IMG/VR virus record: IMGVR_UViG_3300008267_000148 | Span: 1 to 64,000 of that record | Source of the DNA: a virus | DNA: 64,000 nt | Direction: 5' to 3' (one strand) | Part shown: piece by piece, positions 8,262 to 16,291 of the stretch | Layout: every line of letters starts with the position of its first letter | How positions within the stretch are numbered: the stretch's first letter is position 1 | Position numbers and translations under genes: made by a program | The notes under the pieces: generated by a model | What the model saw: only the letters and a program-made list of their open reading frames with translations | Told to the model about the DNA's origin: nothing | The model's database searches: none

Positions 8262-8972
8262 TTACCTATTTTTATATTCGTAGTTTATTTCATCAATACA
8301 GATGTGTGGTAATATATTAGAAACATTACCTCGTATTGAATCAATCATATTCTCCCAACTATATTCTGGTATACCATATCTATTACGTAATGTCTCCCAA
8401 TCGTTTTTATCTTCAAACCCAACCATTAATTCGGTTACGTACATAGTAACACTCACACTATATAAACAATCGTCCTCATTTGAATTTCGGACTGAGTCAA
8501 CTTCAAGAATGAATTTAATTTTCCAATCAACATATTCATCATCTTCAGAATACGGCATAAGATATTCCCCCTGATAAGTTGTTACGGTATTTAGGTATTT
8601 TTGTAAGGTGTTTTTAACGGTCTCCATCATTTTGGGTGAACCGCTAGTTCTTGTAAAATTAACCGTAATGTCTTCTTCATAATCATAACCAAGACTACGA
8701 ATGGCCTGGTCAACCACGGCAGTTACCAATTTTTTAACCTTACCCATTCTACCGTCTTTAGCATCAATATCAACCTCAACGGTTATGTATCCAAACTTTG
8801 GTGAATCACCATTAGTGATAATATCCCAACTATTTCTTGGTGAGCCATTAATTTCTCTTATACTAAATTTGGGTAAGGTAAAATTATAGTTTTTGTGGAA
8901 TCTTTCCACAAATTTAGGTAAGACTCTTTGAGCCACCTTCTCAATATCACTTGTATAAATATTATTACCCAT
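8262..8972 (-). CDS. Hypothetical protein, 236 aa
   Basis: A soluble protein beginning MGNNIYTSDIEK with mixed alpha/beta character. There is no recognised motif. A TATTTATT element sits 4 nt before the ATG. The 34-aa membrane protein follows immediately. Its expression with other TATTTAT genes suggests a late or virion-associated protein, but the sequence itself does not say which. Confidence 0.72.
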   Translation of the reverse strand: MGNNIYTSDIEKVAQRVLPKFVERFHKNYNFTLPKFSIREINGSPRNSWDIITNGDSPKFGYITVEVDIDAKDGRMGKVKKLVTAVVDQAIRSLGYDYEEDITVNFTRTSGSPKMMETVKNTLQKYLNTVTTYQGEYLMPYSEDDEYVDWKIKFILEVDSVRNSNEDDCLYSVSVTMYVTELMVGFEDKNDWETLRNRYGIPEYSWENMIDSIRGNVSNILPHICIDEINYEYKNR

Positions 8973-8976
8973 ATTA

Positions 8977-8984
8977 AATAAATA
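8977..8984 (-). promoter_or_regulatory. TATTTATT element
   Basis: Coding strand G-TATTTATT-TAAT-ATG, 4 nt before ATG 8972. Confidence 0.45.
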
Positions 8985-9011
8985 CTAAGGTAGGTAATAT
9001 AATCGAGTTAT

Positions 9012-9125
9012 TCAACCAAAAGTGGTGATTGAGTGGTCACCAAAATTGTCGTATTCGTCAGGTTCGTACATAATGTGAATATTAAGATAATTTAAATACT
9101 CGGATAAATAATAAAATTCTTCCAT
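9012..9125 (-). CDS. Very small acidic protein, 37 aa
   Basis: The frame starts MEEFYYLSEYLNYL and ends HSITTFG. It fills most of the gap between the gene ending its 5' side at 8972 and the plus-strand gene at 9170. It is aromatic and acidic like its neighbours, which supports coding, but no overlap or homology confirms it. Confidence 0.4.
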   Translation of the reverse strand: MEEFYYLSEYLNYLNIHIMYEPDEYDNFGDHSITTFG

Positions 9126-9133
9126 ATAGTCAA

Positions 9134-9141
9134 TATTTATT
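9134..9141 (+). promoter_or_regulatory. TATTTATT element
   Basis: TATTTATT lies 28 nt before ATG 9170, farther than usual, and could serve the candidate lysin gene. Confidence 0.3.
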
Positions 9142-9169
9142 TAGAAATAAACACACATAATTAAAAAAA

Positions 9170-9772
9170 ATGAAGTATTCAAAAGAATTGATTGAAAAAT
9201 CTGTCAAATCAAAAGGACATGTTTGGTTTGAGGACGCAAACAACAAGGGTTATGATGTTAACATTGTTGGTGTAAGAAACTCCGCAACAGGGGATAAAGT
9301 TACTAATGTATTTGATGATGCAATCACAGTATCATTCAAAGAAAATGGTGAGTGGAAATACTATGAATGGCCATGTACTACAGACCCTGGTAAAAAAGCA
9401 ATGTTGGAATACCATAACCCAAATGGTGTTGCAAGATTAGTAGAAGGACAATATAGAGGTTCTCACTCAATAGGGTTACACCAAGGTAAATACCCAGCAT
9501 TAAAACAAGCAAAAAACGTTAAAGTATATCGTGATAAAGATAAAGATATGCAATACGATGAGAACACAATCCAAGAAGGTATTTTTGGTATTAACATCCA
9601 CAGAAGTTCTGCAACAGGTACATCTACTTATGTTGAAAACTGGAGTGAAGGTTGTCAAGTGTTTGCAAATGTTAAAGACTTTGAAGCTTTTATGGCGATT
9701 TGTAACAAAGCTAAAGACATTCATGGTAATTCGTTTACCTACACATTAATCGAATCTGCGGATATCGTATAA
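9170..9772 (+). CDS. YkuD-like (L,D-transpeptidase fold) protein, candidate lysin, 200 aa
   Basis: His144 in GINIHRSS and the S159-E-G-C162 motif are spaced by 14 residues, which fits the YkuD signature H-x(14-17)-[ST]-x-G-C with catalytic Cys. Similar proteins occur in phages, where a peptidoglycan-cleaving or -modifying role is assumed. There is no signal peptide, so export would need a holin or the virion. It is a single gene with a terminator shared with the convergent tagged gene. A second lytic enzyme candidate (amidase) is at 44829. Confidence 0.65.
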   Translation: MKYSKELIEKSVKSKGHVWFEDANNKGYDVNIVGVRNSATGDKVTNVFDDAITVSFKENGEWKYYEWPCTTDPGKKAMLEYHNPNGVARLVEGQYRGSHSIGLHQGKYPALKQAKNVKVYRDKDKDMQYDENTIQEGIFGINIHRSSATGTSTYVENWSEGCQVFANVKDFEAFMAICNKAKDIHGNSFTYTLIESADIV

Positions 9773-9808
9773 TAAAAAACCCGAGTTAATCTCGGGTTAA
9801 GCCTTTTT
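9773..9808. terminator. Bidirectional terminator between convergent genes
   Basis: Perfect 8-bp stem AACCCGAG / CTCGGGTT with a 5-nt loop. It is flanked by A6 on the left, which gives a T-run on minus, and by CTTTTTAT on the right. The tagged gene's last codons overlap its edge. Confidence 0.85.
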
Positions 9809-10349
9809 ATTTATATAAAGAACTAAAGATTGTAACATTAACACCAGTCTTATTTGTAATTTGTTCTAAGTAATCTCTTACACAGTCTTCAATCTCACTT
9901 TCAATTTCATATCCTATCTCCTCATCATCGATGGCTTTCTGTAGTTGAAAAGTCTCACCTGTTACAATATTAACCTCGGCATTAGGGTCTTCAGCATCAA
10001 CCAACACATCAACGTAAATGTTCGCATCTTCAATATCGTTAATTGATAGTTCAAACTTAAAATCATAACCACCACAAACCATCCCCCCATCACCAATCTT
10101 GTGTGGGTTCTTAAGTATTAGTTCTTCAGTCATCTTCATTGCGTTTTCATAACCCAAAAACTCTCTAAGATGAGCATAAACATTATTAATATTGGTACCA
10201 TCAAGATTACCTCGTTTAAATCCAAACAAATTAAGGAAGTTTTCATCAACACCAGGTCCGAATCGTTCCCAATATTTTTGAAACATTTTTCTATGTTGTA
10301 GATTTTCTTGAATGGTTTTAACCTGTGATTCTGTTAGTACTAATTTCAT
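9807..10349 (-). CDS. Tagged virion-type protein, 180 aa
   Basis: Starts MKLVLTESQVKTIQENLQ. It has (L/I)-x-E sites at residues 5-7 (LTE) and 13-15 (IQE), the two-site tag found in this group. The rest is soluble, with an acidic C-terminal half and no known domain. A TATTTATA element is 3 nt before the ATG, so the tag must begin exactly here. It ends in the bidirectional terminator. Packaging into the head is inference from the tag. Confidence 0.75.
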   Translation of the reverse strand: MKLVLTESQVKTIQENLQHRKMFQKYWERFGPGVDENFLNLFGFKRGNLDGTNINNVYAHLREFLGYENAMKMTEELILKNPHKIGDGGMVCGGYDFKFELSINDIEDANIYVDVLVDAEDPNAEVNIVTGETFQLQKAIDDEEIGYEIESEIEDCVRDYLEQITNKTGVNVTIFSSLYK

Positions 10350-10352
10350 ACC

Positions 10353-10360
10353 TATAAATA
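10353..10360 (-). promoter_or_regulatory. TATTTATA element
   Basis: Coding strand G-TATTTATA-GGT-ATG, 3 nt before ATG 10349. Confidence 0.5.
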
Positions 10361-10801
10361 CTATTTGTATTGCTCAACGACTTCCATAACATCAGGTCGT
10401 TTTACAAACTCCAATACGTCGTCTTTTAATTGTTTATTGGAACACCATCGGTTAAAAAACATCTCAGGGATGTTTTCACTTTGTTCTTCCCACGTTTCAA
10501 AGTCATAACCATCAGGAGTTAAGTCTTTCTCAACGTCAGCCCAACTTTGAGCTCTGTCAGAAGCGGTGTCAATAGAGTGAACACCTTCCGAATCAATAAG
10601 ATAATCACCAACCTTTAAATAAGCATGGATTAACACATCATCAATAATTTCTTCATCGTCATCATATCTTGCCGCTAACACCAAATGATATTTGACATCA
10701 ACCTTAGGTAACATCTCTTTGAATACCCTGATTAGGTATTTAGCGAAGTAGTGACAATGACCAAACTGATAATCATTACGTCCAAAATGTTTCTCACTCA
10801 T
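10361..10801 (-). CDS. Hypothetical protein, possible Cys-His-Asp hydrolase fold, 146 aa
   Basis: Cys16 in FGHCHYFAKYL is followed by His59 (VLIHAYLKVGD) and Asp70 (YLIDSEG). This order resembles papain-like or NlpC/P60-like enzymes, with Cys at the start of a helix and His and Asp on strands. The similarity is by pattern only. The protein is acidic, 11 nt upstream of the tagged 180-aa gene, and has a TATTTATT element 3 nt before its ATG. A virion peptidase or a defunct fold are both possible. Confidence 0.55.
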   Translation of the reverse strand: MSEKHFGRNDYQFGHCHYFAKYLIRVFKEMLPKVDVKYHLVLAARYDDDEEIIDDVLIHAYLKVGDYLIDSEGVHSIDTASDRAQSWADVEKDLTPDGYDFETWEEQSENIPEMFFNRWCSNKQLKDDVLEFVKRPDVMEVVEQYK

Positions 10802-10804
10802 ACT

Positions 10805-10812
10805 AATAAATA
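10805..10812 (-). promoter_or_regulatory. TATTTATT element
   Basis: Coding strand A-TATTTATT-AGT-ATG, 3 nt before ATG 10801. Confidence 0.45.
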
Positions 10813-10827
10813 TAAGTGAGAAACAAA

Positions 10828-11805
10828 TTACTTACCGAATCCGATATCTGTTTTAGGTTTTGCTGTTGGTCGTTTCTTCATACCATCAAGGTTCTCCATA
10901 GTTTCTTCAAAACTACGACCCATTACGATGGTTGATACAACAACTTCTTTAAGGTGAGATAAAGACATACCTTCAGTTCTTGTTAACCATTCTTTGATGT
11001 TAATCTGAGCCAAGTCCTCATCATTCAATTTATGTTTGATGTAAGCCTCACGAATCTCTTCATTTGGTAACTCAACTCGGTATCTACGGTCGAAACGTGA
11101 TGGTCGGTTGGTGATACGCTCTTCCAATTTCTCAGGGTAGTTTGTTGTTGCGATATAAACAACATTCTCAATTTGTTTAACCCCATCCAAAATATTTAAC
11201 AAACGACTAGTCTGACTTCTACTCTCACCCGCAATTGAATCGATGTCTTCTAAGATAACAACCAATGGTCGGTTAGGTTCAATCTTACGGAACGTTGGGA
11301 TGAACTTGGTGAATGATTCGACATCCTCCTCGTCTTTGATGTTAATTACAATACCATTCTTATCCATGATAAGTTTAGATAACAACTGAATGATACCTGA
11401 CTTACCACAACCTGGTTCACCATACATCAAAATACCTCGTTTGTGAATGAAGTTGTATTTTTTATATACATCAACTCGGTTCCAAAAACTATCAATGTCC
11501 TCTAAGATATCAGTAATCTCAGGTGAAGGTAAGTGATACAACTCATCGGTTTTGAATGGTTGTTTCTTTAATGTATAATTTTGTAATTGGTGGTTCCAAA
11601 CAATCTCGTAAATACCTGCGGGAACTTGGGGTGTTGTCACATAAGAAGGTGAGAACTCCTCGTCTTTTAACATACTCCAACAAGTGGGGATATCAGAATC
11701 AACCTTTTCATCTTCAATCACTCCGTTAATTGGTCCGTCGTATGTAGCAACCTCATCGTTATCCAATTCTGATATAAGTTTTTGAATGTCCTTAAAATTT
11801 TTCAT
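10828..11805 (-). CDS. AAA+ ATPase, 325 aa
   Basis: The AAA module is clear: Walker A GEPGCGKSG (residues 129-137), Walker B VVILEDID (182-189), sensor-1 ATTN (219-222) and arginine-finger region RPSRFDRR (234-241). The RPSRFDRR layout is like that of the FtsH/BCS1/proteasomal AAA clade. The N-terminal 100 residues are a family-specific substrate domain. A phage remodelling or replication-related ATPase is likely, but the substrate is unknown. ATG at 11805 is chosen; an ATG 7 codons upstream (11826) is an alternative, while the longest frame starts with TTG. Confidence 0.92.
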   Translation of the reverse strand: MKNFKDIQKLISELDNDEVATYDGPINGVIEDEKVDSDIPTCWSMLKDEEFSPSYVTTPQVPAGIYEIVWNHQLQNYTLKKQPFKTDELYHLPSPEITDILEDIDSFWNRVDVYKKYNFIHKRGILMYGEPGCGKSGIIQLLSKLIMDKNGIVINIKDEEDVESFTKFIPTFRKIEPNRPLVVILEDIDSIAGESRSQTSRLLNILDGVKQIENVVYIATTNYPEKLEERITNRPSRFDRRYRVELPNEEIREAYIKHKLNDEDLAQINIKEWLTRTEGMSLSHLKEVVVSTIVMGRSFEETMENLDGMKKRPTAKPKTDIGFGK

Positions 11806-11883
11806 GTATAATGTTTTTACAATCATAAAAAAATAAAATCCATTTATCAAGTGGGTTCATAACTTATATTTAAAGAAAAAGAT

Positions 11884-12234
11884 ATGGCACATCCTATTAT
11901 ACACGCAAAAAGTTCCGCTAAAAAGTTCGGTGGAAAATGGGAAGAATATATAGATATTCATAACTGGTTCGACGAGACCAAATCTTGGTATGGTCATTCA
12001 AATCACAGAATGTTTCGACATCATTCAGAGGGTATCTTTGAAATGGAAAAGATATTCGGAAGTCACTTTACCAATAGTGAGGGTAAAGTTGTTTACACTC
12101 GTTATGTTGGTGAGCAACACGTAAAGGAAGATTGTTATAATCACATTCCATCGGCGAAAGAATGGTTAATGGCGTTAGAAGCAAAAGAAAGACCAATGTG
12201 GATGATGAGAACTTTAGAATTAAATGTAGATTAA
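11884..12234 (+). CDS. DUF6915-like protein, 116 aa
   Basis: MAHPIIHAKSSAKKFGG, then a DIHNWFDETK segment, RHHSEGIFEMEKIFG and a YVGEQHVKEDC segment, closely fit the DUF6915 family as I remember it. The family is His-rich and widespread in phages and mobile elements, and its function is unknown. The conserved His and Asp residues suggest metal binding, which is inference. It starts a two-gene plus-strand unit with the 224-aa gene and is divergent from the AAA+ ATPase. Confidence 0.8.
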   Translation: MAHPIIHAKSSAKKFGGKWEEYIDIHNWFDETKSWYGHSNHRMFRHHSEGIFEMEKIFGSHFTNSEGKVVYTRYVGEQHVKEDCYNHIPSAKEWLMALEAKERPMWMMRTLELNVD

Positions 12235-12236
12235 AG

Positions 12237-12244
12237 TATTTATA
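12237..12244 (+). promoter_or_regulatory. TATTTATA element
   Basis: G-TATTTATA, 11 nt before ATG 12256, placed just after the stop of the DUF6915-like gene. Confidence 0.5.
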
Positions 12245-12255
12245 ATAAAAAAATT

Positions 12256-12930
12256 ATGACACCAATAGTTACAGAAGAAGAATTAAAATCACTTAAATTA
12301 TTTTCATATTACCTACAATCACACGGTATTAAAAAAGCGGAAATGCAAGTTTATATTGAAGAATGTGGTATTGGTTATATGCCAGATAACGCGTATGGTG
12401 ATGGTGGTCATGCTGAACTATACGACGCAGTTAGAAAAACTTTAGAAGATATTATTGAAAATAATGAATTGCATTCACAAGGTAATGATTGTGATAATAG
12501 AGGTAGTTTAAATTTATTTATCGATTGCGTAGAAAGAACTTTGGAGGCTGAGTATGATGAATATGTTCAAGGAACAAACGAAATGTCAGACTCAAAATAC
12601 ATAGATAATGATGATTTAGATGGCGATGAGAAAGATGCTATTGAGGGTTTCTTCGGTGAAATCAGTAAAACAGGTGATAGACTATACTTCAACGGTGGTG
12701 GTGACTCAGGTGAAATTGATAGTAGAACCGACAATGGTATTGAGGTACCAACTGATGTTTTAAATTTCCTTTATTCATGGTTAGAAAACTTCTACGGTGG
12801 TTGGGAAATAAACGAGGGTTCTCAAGGTAGTTTTTATTTTGACCCAAGTGAAAGAGCAATATTCTTAGACTTTGGTGAGAACACTGAAGAAACCGTAAGT
12901 GCCGGTATTGACTTCCAAATCAAATTCTAA
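12256..12930 (+). CDS. Acidic hypothetical protein, 224 aa
   Basis: A strongly acidic protein (many Asp, Glu, Gly) starting MTPIVTEEELKSL. Its middle and C-terminal parts have Gly-rich turns (YFNGGGDSGEID, ENFYGGWEINEG). No family was recognised. It ends in a strong terminator at 12937-12964 and has its own TATTTATA element, so it may be transcribed independently of the gene upstream. Confidence 0.72.
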   Translation: MTPIVTEEELKSLKLFSYYLQSHGIKKAEMQVYIEECGIGYMPDNAYGDGGHAELYDAVRKTLEDIIENNELHSQGNDCDNRGSLNLFIDCVERTLEAEYDEYVQGTNEMSDSKYIDNDDLDGDEKDAIEGFFGEISKTGDRLYFNGGGDSGEIDSRTDNGIEVPTDVLNFLYSWLENFYGGWEINEGSQGSFYFDPSERAIFLDFGENTEETVSAGIDFQIKF

Positions 12931-12936
12931 TAAATA

Positions 12937-12964
12937 ACAAAACCCCTCCGAAGAGGGGTTTTTC
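12937..12964. terminator. Strong intrinsic terminator, both directions
   Basis: Stem AACCCCTC / GAGGGGTT. On plus it is followed by T5 and ends the 224-aa gene. On minus the loop is cTTCGg, an ultrastable tetraloop, followed by TTTTGTTATT. The minus reading would end an RNA covering 12966-13149. Confidence 0.9.
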
Positions 12965-12965
12965 A

Positions 12966-13149
12966 GTCTGGCTAAAATGAGTAAGTTTCAAAGAAGTTTG
13001 CGTTTTGACGAGCGAATTTTGAATTTGGCAAATTTTGACTAAAGGACTGTACTATATCAAAATCGTATCATCAAGGTGCGAACCTTTTCCAGAATATGTA
13101 GTGAAGTATGGATAACCATACGTCTACTCATTTTTCGCCGAGACCGGCT
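12966..13149. other. Intergenic region with possible structured RNA
   Basis: No gene was found in about 180 nt between convergent genes. AAAATGAGTA (12974-12983) is perfectly complementary to TACTCATTTT (13125-13134), which would close a 140-nt domain. Inside lie a GTATGG-ATAA-CCATAC hairpin nested in GTAG/CTAC (13099-13126) and an AAGGT-GCGA-ACCTT hairpin (about 13073-13086). A GCCG-AGAC-CGGC hairpin follows at 13137-13148. On minus this lies in the 3' region of the 143-aa gene and ends in the cTTCGg terminator. Confidence 0.4.
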
Positions 13150-13581
13150 TTAGATTTGAGTGATTGAATTGTGAGCGTCTAACTCATCTTGAATCTCTTC
13201 AATTTGAGCTTCTAATGCTTTCACCATGTCGTCTCTTTGTAAGACTCCGATTTCGGAAACCATCATAATAGGTTCACTCTCTCTCCACCCTCTACTTGAC
13301 TTACCTTCAGTACAACTTAGGCTACGTAGTTTTGTAACCATTGACTTTAACTCAGCTAATTTAAAGATTTTGTCATAGACGGGAGCATTCGCTCTATGAA
13401 TTCTTGTCTTCAAATCTACAAGTTGTTTAACACCTTCGTTAAACATAGCCAACATTTCAGTTGGGTTGTAAGGTCTTGTCATTCCTTCTTCAACAGAGTT
13501 GTAAGAACTAACTCTACTGAAGTACTCGGCGTTCTCTTTGACGAGTTTGTTTTTCAGTTTTAACGCTTGTTTAATATTCAT
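13150..13581 (-). CDS. Coiled-coil protein, DIP1984/septicolysin-like, 143 aa
   Basis: Two long helices (residues 1-20 and 115-140) flank a centre with RIHRANAPV and a Leu/Lys-rich helix. The RI-x-R-x-N-A pattern and helical layout recall the DIP1984 family once named septicolysin. The match is by eye and only moderate. It is a cytosolic protein with no signal peptide. Its 3' region runs into the structured intergenic segment. Confidence 0.55.
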   Translation of the reverse strand: MNIKQALKLKNKLVKENAEYFSRVSSYNSVEEGMTRPYNPTEMLAMFNEGVKQLVDLKTRIHRANAPVYDKIFKLAELKSMVTKLRSLSCTEGKSSRGWRESEPIMMVSEIGVLQRDDMVKALEAQIEEIQDELDAHNSITQI

Positions 13582-13634
13582 CTTTTTCTCTTTTAACTTC
13601 TATACAATTATAATAACAAAACTCAGAAAGTCAA

Positions 13635-13961
13635 TTACCATATCTCGTGAAATATCAATCTAAATTCACTACCGCGTCTTTCGTTATATTCATCTTCAAG
13701 TTGTTTTCTAATCTGATTATTAAAAACTTCCCAATCCATAGCTTCCACTTCAAACCCTAAAACATTGGCAATAGTTCTAATATCGTCACCAATACCCTCT
13801 AATGGAATTGGTTTACCATTAGTTAATATAATGATACTCTCTTGTACTTTTGGGTAATCAGTATACAAATAGAACATCCTGTAATCAGGGTGTCTCCTCA
13901 TCTCAGGTCGTCTTTCGTATACCTCTTTTAAGAACGTTTCTACTCGTTTAGAATAAATCAT
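13635..13961 (-). CDS. Hypothetical protein, 108 aa
   Basis: A basic/acidic mixed soluble protein (MIYSKRVETFLKEV). It is preceded by a weak ACATTTATC variant of the TATTTAT element and by the terminator of the DUF6011-like gene. No family was recognised. Confidence 0.65.
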   Translation of the reverse strand: MIYSKRVETFLKEVYERRPEMRRHPDYRMFYLYTDYPKVQESIIILTNGKPIPLEGIGDDIRTIANVLGFEVEAMDWEVFNNQIRKQLEDEYNERRGSEFRLIFHEIW

Positions 13962-13980
13962 AGATAAATGTATACAAAAT

Positions 13981-14004
13981 AAAAAAGGGAGTCAAACTCC
14001 CTTC
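13981..14004 (-). terminator. Intrinsic terminator
   Basis: Stem AAGGGAGT / ACTCCCTT with a 3-nt loop, followed by T6 on minus. It ends the 245-aa gene. Confidence 0.85.
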
Positions 14005-14009
14005 TTAAA

Positions 14010-14747
14010 TTAAATCATCTTCAAGATGACTTCAGTCTTACCATCCCACTTTACGATTTGACTTTTTGGAATCCAAAACTCCATCTCACCAATCTCCTCA
14101 ACTCGTTTCATGTAGTCGTTACGGAAACGCTCTGCTTGACTACGGTCAGTGATGTACTCAATCTTCATGTGTTTAGCACAAGTCTTACCCATCTTAGTAA
14201 TCATTGAGAACTCGTCAGTCAAAGTCTTACCACAACATACACAGATGTTACCACGTTTCTCAGTCATCTTACCTGCGAACTTCACTGCTTTAGGTGACAC
14301 AGCCAACAACTTAGTGATGTCAAGAAGAACAGGGTTGAACTCAAGACCGTAAGCCTCTTTCATTCCTTGACCAACTTTACGGCCAACTTTCAAAGTCTCA
14401 CCGATAAGGTTGAGGTTGAAGTTACGGGTCTTCTTTTGGTCTTCTTCTTTTTGGATTTGTTTCAAAGCTGCTGAAACTTGTTTGTCGGTCAATTTACCGT
14501 ACTTCTCAAGTTTAGCTTGTAATTCTTTAACGAAAGCGTTCTCACCTTCGTAAGACTGAACTTTCTTCATGTCGTCAGTCAATTCAACCTGTTTTGCTTC
14601 AACAGGTGCTGAGAGGATTTTCTCTACGGCTGCGGATTGGTTGGGTGTCAATTGACCCCACTTATTAAGAGTTTCCTTCATCTTAAGGATGAATGAGTTG
14701 TTGCCTTGGTAGTTACGAACTTGGGTAGTGGTGTTGGTGGTTGTCAT
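14010..14747 (-). CDS. Two-repeat protein with C-terminal DUF6011-like zinc motif, 245 aa
   Basis: Two copies of a 33-residue module are visible: YQGNNSFILKMKETLNKWGQ near residue 13 and YEGENAFVKELQAKLEKYGK near residue 66, each followed by LT-x-x-Q. Residues about 168-195 contain CVCCGKTLTD and CAKHMK, the four-ligand pattern of DUF6011. The gene has visibly higher GC and more uniform codons than its neighbours. It also has a full host-like promoter at 14769-14800, so strong early expression is likely. A nucleic-acid-binding role is plausible but unproved. Confidence 0.78.
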   Translation of the reverse strand: MTTTNTTTQVRNYQGNNSFILKMKETLNKWGQLTPNQSAAVEKILSAPVEAKQVELTDDMKKVQSYEGENAFVKELQAKLEKYGKLTDKQVSAALKQIQKEEDQKKTRNFNLNLIGETLKVGRKVGQGMKEAYGLEFNPVLLDITKLLAVSPKAVKFAGKMTEKRGNICVCCGKTLTDEFSMITKMGKTCAKHMKIEYITDRSQAERFRNDYMKRVEEIGEMEFWIPKSQIVKWDGKTEVILKMI

Positions 14748-14768
14748 AGTATCTCTGATTTTGTTTTA

Positions 14769-14800
14769 CAAAGATACTGCGAATATTTGACTTTACCAAA
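14769..14800 (-). promoter_or_regulatory. Host-like promoter TTTG-N20-TATCTTTG
   Basis: On the minus strand TTTG is followed after 20 nt by TATCTTTG, which matches the Bacteroidetes -33/-7 consensus. About 21 nt separate the -7 element from ATG 14747, which leaves a normal short leader. Confidence 0.82.
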
Positions 14801-14801
14801 T

Positions 14802-15752
14802 TTATTTTGGGTGATTGAATGTAAATGTTACGTTGTCGTCATTTAAATACTTACTATTGTCAGTAATAAAACGATACTTGACACCTTTTTCGATGTCCTC
14901 AGAGAATGGACTTGGTACCACATAACCTTCAGGGTTAACAACTAATCTGTTTGTCCCTTCTACGTTTCCGGCCTTGTTGATTGTAATTTCAACATTAATC
15001 TTACCACCAGTCTTTTTAATCTTATCTACGGTAAAATTAACTTTCTTTTTGTCTGGACCCCAACCCATACTTACCCATCTTGGTTTACCAATCAATGATT
15101 TTTTAATATCGGCTTTACTGAACTCCTCAACTCTTTCTTTTTTAATTCGGTCAAATGTTTTTATACCACGAACTAAAGCGTCCATTTCATTTCTAGTAAC
15201 ATCATAAACATTTGATTGAAGTCCTGAATTGTATCTAACAGGATTGGATTGTGATAAATGTTTTGAGGTTGAGCTTGAGTAGTTGTCACTAACTCTAAAC
15301 CACTTATTATCTTTAAATAAGAAGATTGGGTACCATGAATACGAACTAACTATATAATGCCAGTTGTGACTATTATCAACATCCCAATAACCTTCTAAGT
15401 TTGAACCTTTAAAGGGGATTTTAGCTGAACTATATTCGTAAGCAGTATTGTTTGGTGTCTTTCTTTGTTTGAAACTTCTGAAGTCTTTGAAACTTAACTT
15501 ATCTAAGTTCTCGTAGTCACCTTCAGGTCTGTAGTTTGCCGTATAAACTTCGTAGTAGAATCTTGCATCAGTTGCTGGTCGACCAACAAACGGCATCATG
15601 GTTTTGATGAACTCTAATAACTTTGATTGTGTTGGGTATTCCGTTTTGTGTTTGTTCAAGTATTTGAATAAACGTACTTCTTTCTCAGACAACGGTTTGT
15701 CCACACCACCATCAAGTTGTTCTTGTAATATTTGTAATATCAACTCTTTCAT
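14802..15752 (-). CDS. Tagged virion-type protein, 316 aa
   Basis: ATG 15752 gives MKELILQILQEQLDGG, with an L-Q-E-Q site at residues 9-12 that fits the tag. The longer frame starts with GTG inside the preceding terminator and is rejected. A TATTTATT element lies 4 nt upstream of this ATG. The body has a Tyr/Ser/Trp-rich middle and a beta-rich Lys-rich C-terminus. No enzyme motif is seen. A packaged head protein is the inference. Confidence 0.72.
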   Translation of the reverse strand: MKELILQILQEQLDGGVDKPLSEKEVRLFKYLNKHKTEYPTQSKLLEFIKTMMPFVGRPATDARFYYEVYTANYRPEGDYENLDKLSFKDFRSFKQRKTPNNTAYEYSSAKIPFKGSNLEGYWDVDNSHNWHYIVSSYSWYPIFLFKDNKWFRVSDNYSSSTSKHLSQSNPVRYNSGLQSNVYDVTRNEMDALVRGIKTFDRIKKERVEEFSKADIKKSLIGKPRWVSMGWGPDKKKVNFTVDKIKKTGGKINVEITINKAGNVEGTNRLVVNPEGYVVPSPFSEDIEKGVKYRFITDNSKYLNDDNVTFTFNHPK

Positions 15753-15756
15753 CAGT

Positions 15757-15764
15757 AATAAATA
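15757..15764 (-). promoter_or_regulatory. TATTTATT element
   Basis: Coding strand GA-TATTTATT-ACTG-ATG, 4 nt before ATG 15752. It decides the start of that gene. Confidence 0.5.
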
Positions 15765-15774
15765 TCTTGTAAAC

Positions 15775-15803
15775 GAAAAAACCCCCACATTTCTGTGAGG
15801 GTC
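15775..15803 (-). terminator. Intrinsic terminator
   Basis: Stem ACCCTCACA / TGTGGGGGT (one G.T pair) with a GAAA loop and T6 on minus. It separates the 148-aa tagged gene from the next. Confidence 0.85.
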
Positions 15804-15822
15804 TTTTAATATTTATGATACC

Positions 15823-16269
15823 TTATTTCAAGAATCTTAATTTGTATAATGTTGAATTGATTAACTCACAAACATTATCAATTTGATTTTGGATGTAGGA
15901 GTCTTTACAACAATCTCTTAATTCGGTCACCTTTTCACAAAGGTCTTTAAGATAATTAATAGTTGATGTGGAATCTTTATAGTCATCAATCGGGTATTGT
16001 TTATAACCCTTTAAGATTGTGTACTTACCTTGATAAGACTCAATTAATCCGTCAATGAGTCCTCCGATTCCGTCGTAATAACCATTTAACGCAATATGTT
16101 CAGCGTATGATTTAGTTTGTAAATGTAAAGTATGTGCTTGTGTTCTTGAGTGAAGTAACAAAGACATCATTTCTGTAAAATCTTTTTTACCACCGTTATT
16201 TTGTTCAACAATCAAACCTTTTTGTTTAACCGCTTCAAATAATTTCTCTTTTAATAATTCTTTATCCAT
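15823..16269 (-). CDS. Tagged virion-type protein, 148 aa
   Basis: ATG 16269 is preferred because it is 14 nt after a TATTTATA element, while the ATG at 16284 overlaps the element. The N-terminus MDKELLKEKLFEAVKQKG ends in L-I-V-E-Q at residues 19-23, the second-site form of the tag. The rest is helical (about residues 30-145) with a His/Gln-rich segment. It is followed by a strong terminator. Probably packaged, by the tag argument. Confidence 0.7.
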   Translation of the reverse strand: MDKELLKEKLFEAVKQKGLIVEQNNGGKKDFTEMMSLLLHSRTQAHTLHLQTKSYAEHIALNGYYDGIGGLIDGLIESYQGKYTILKGYKQYPIDDYKDSTSTINYLKDLCEKVTELRDCCKDSYIQNQIDNVCELINSTLYKLRFLK

Positions 16270-16283
16270 AATTAAAGTTTTCA

Positions 16284-16291
16284 TATAAATA
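16284..16291 (-). promoter_or_regulatory. TATTTATA element
   Basis: Coding strand GA-TATTTATA, 14 nt before ATG 16269. Confidence 0.5.

Noticed and set aside
13068-13090. GGTGCGAACC, which looks like a tRNA T-arm
   Set aside because: The arm closes as a 5-bp stem with a GCGA tetraloop, not a 7-nt TTCRAnn loop, and no acceptor or anticodon arm fits around it.
12966-13149. tmRNA to partner SmpB
   Set aside because: The region is too short, and has no tRNA-like domain with GTTCGA and no tag reading frame ending in a hydrophobic peptide.
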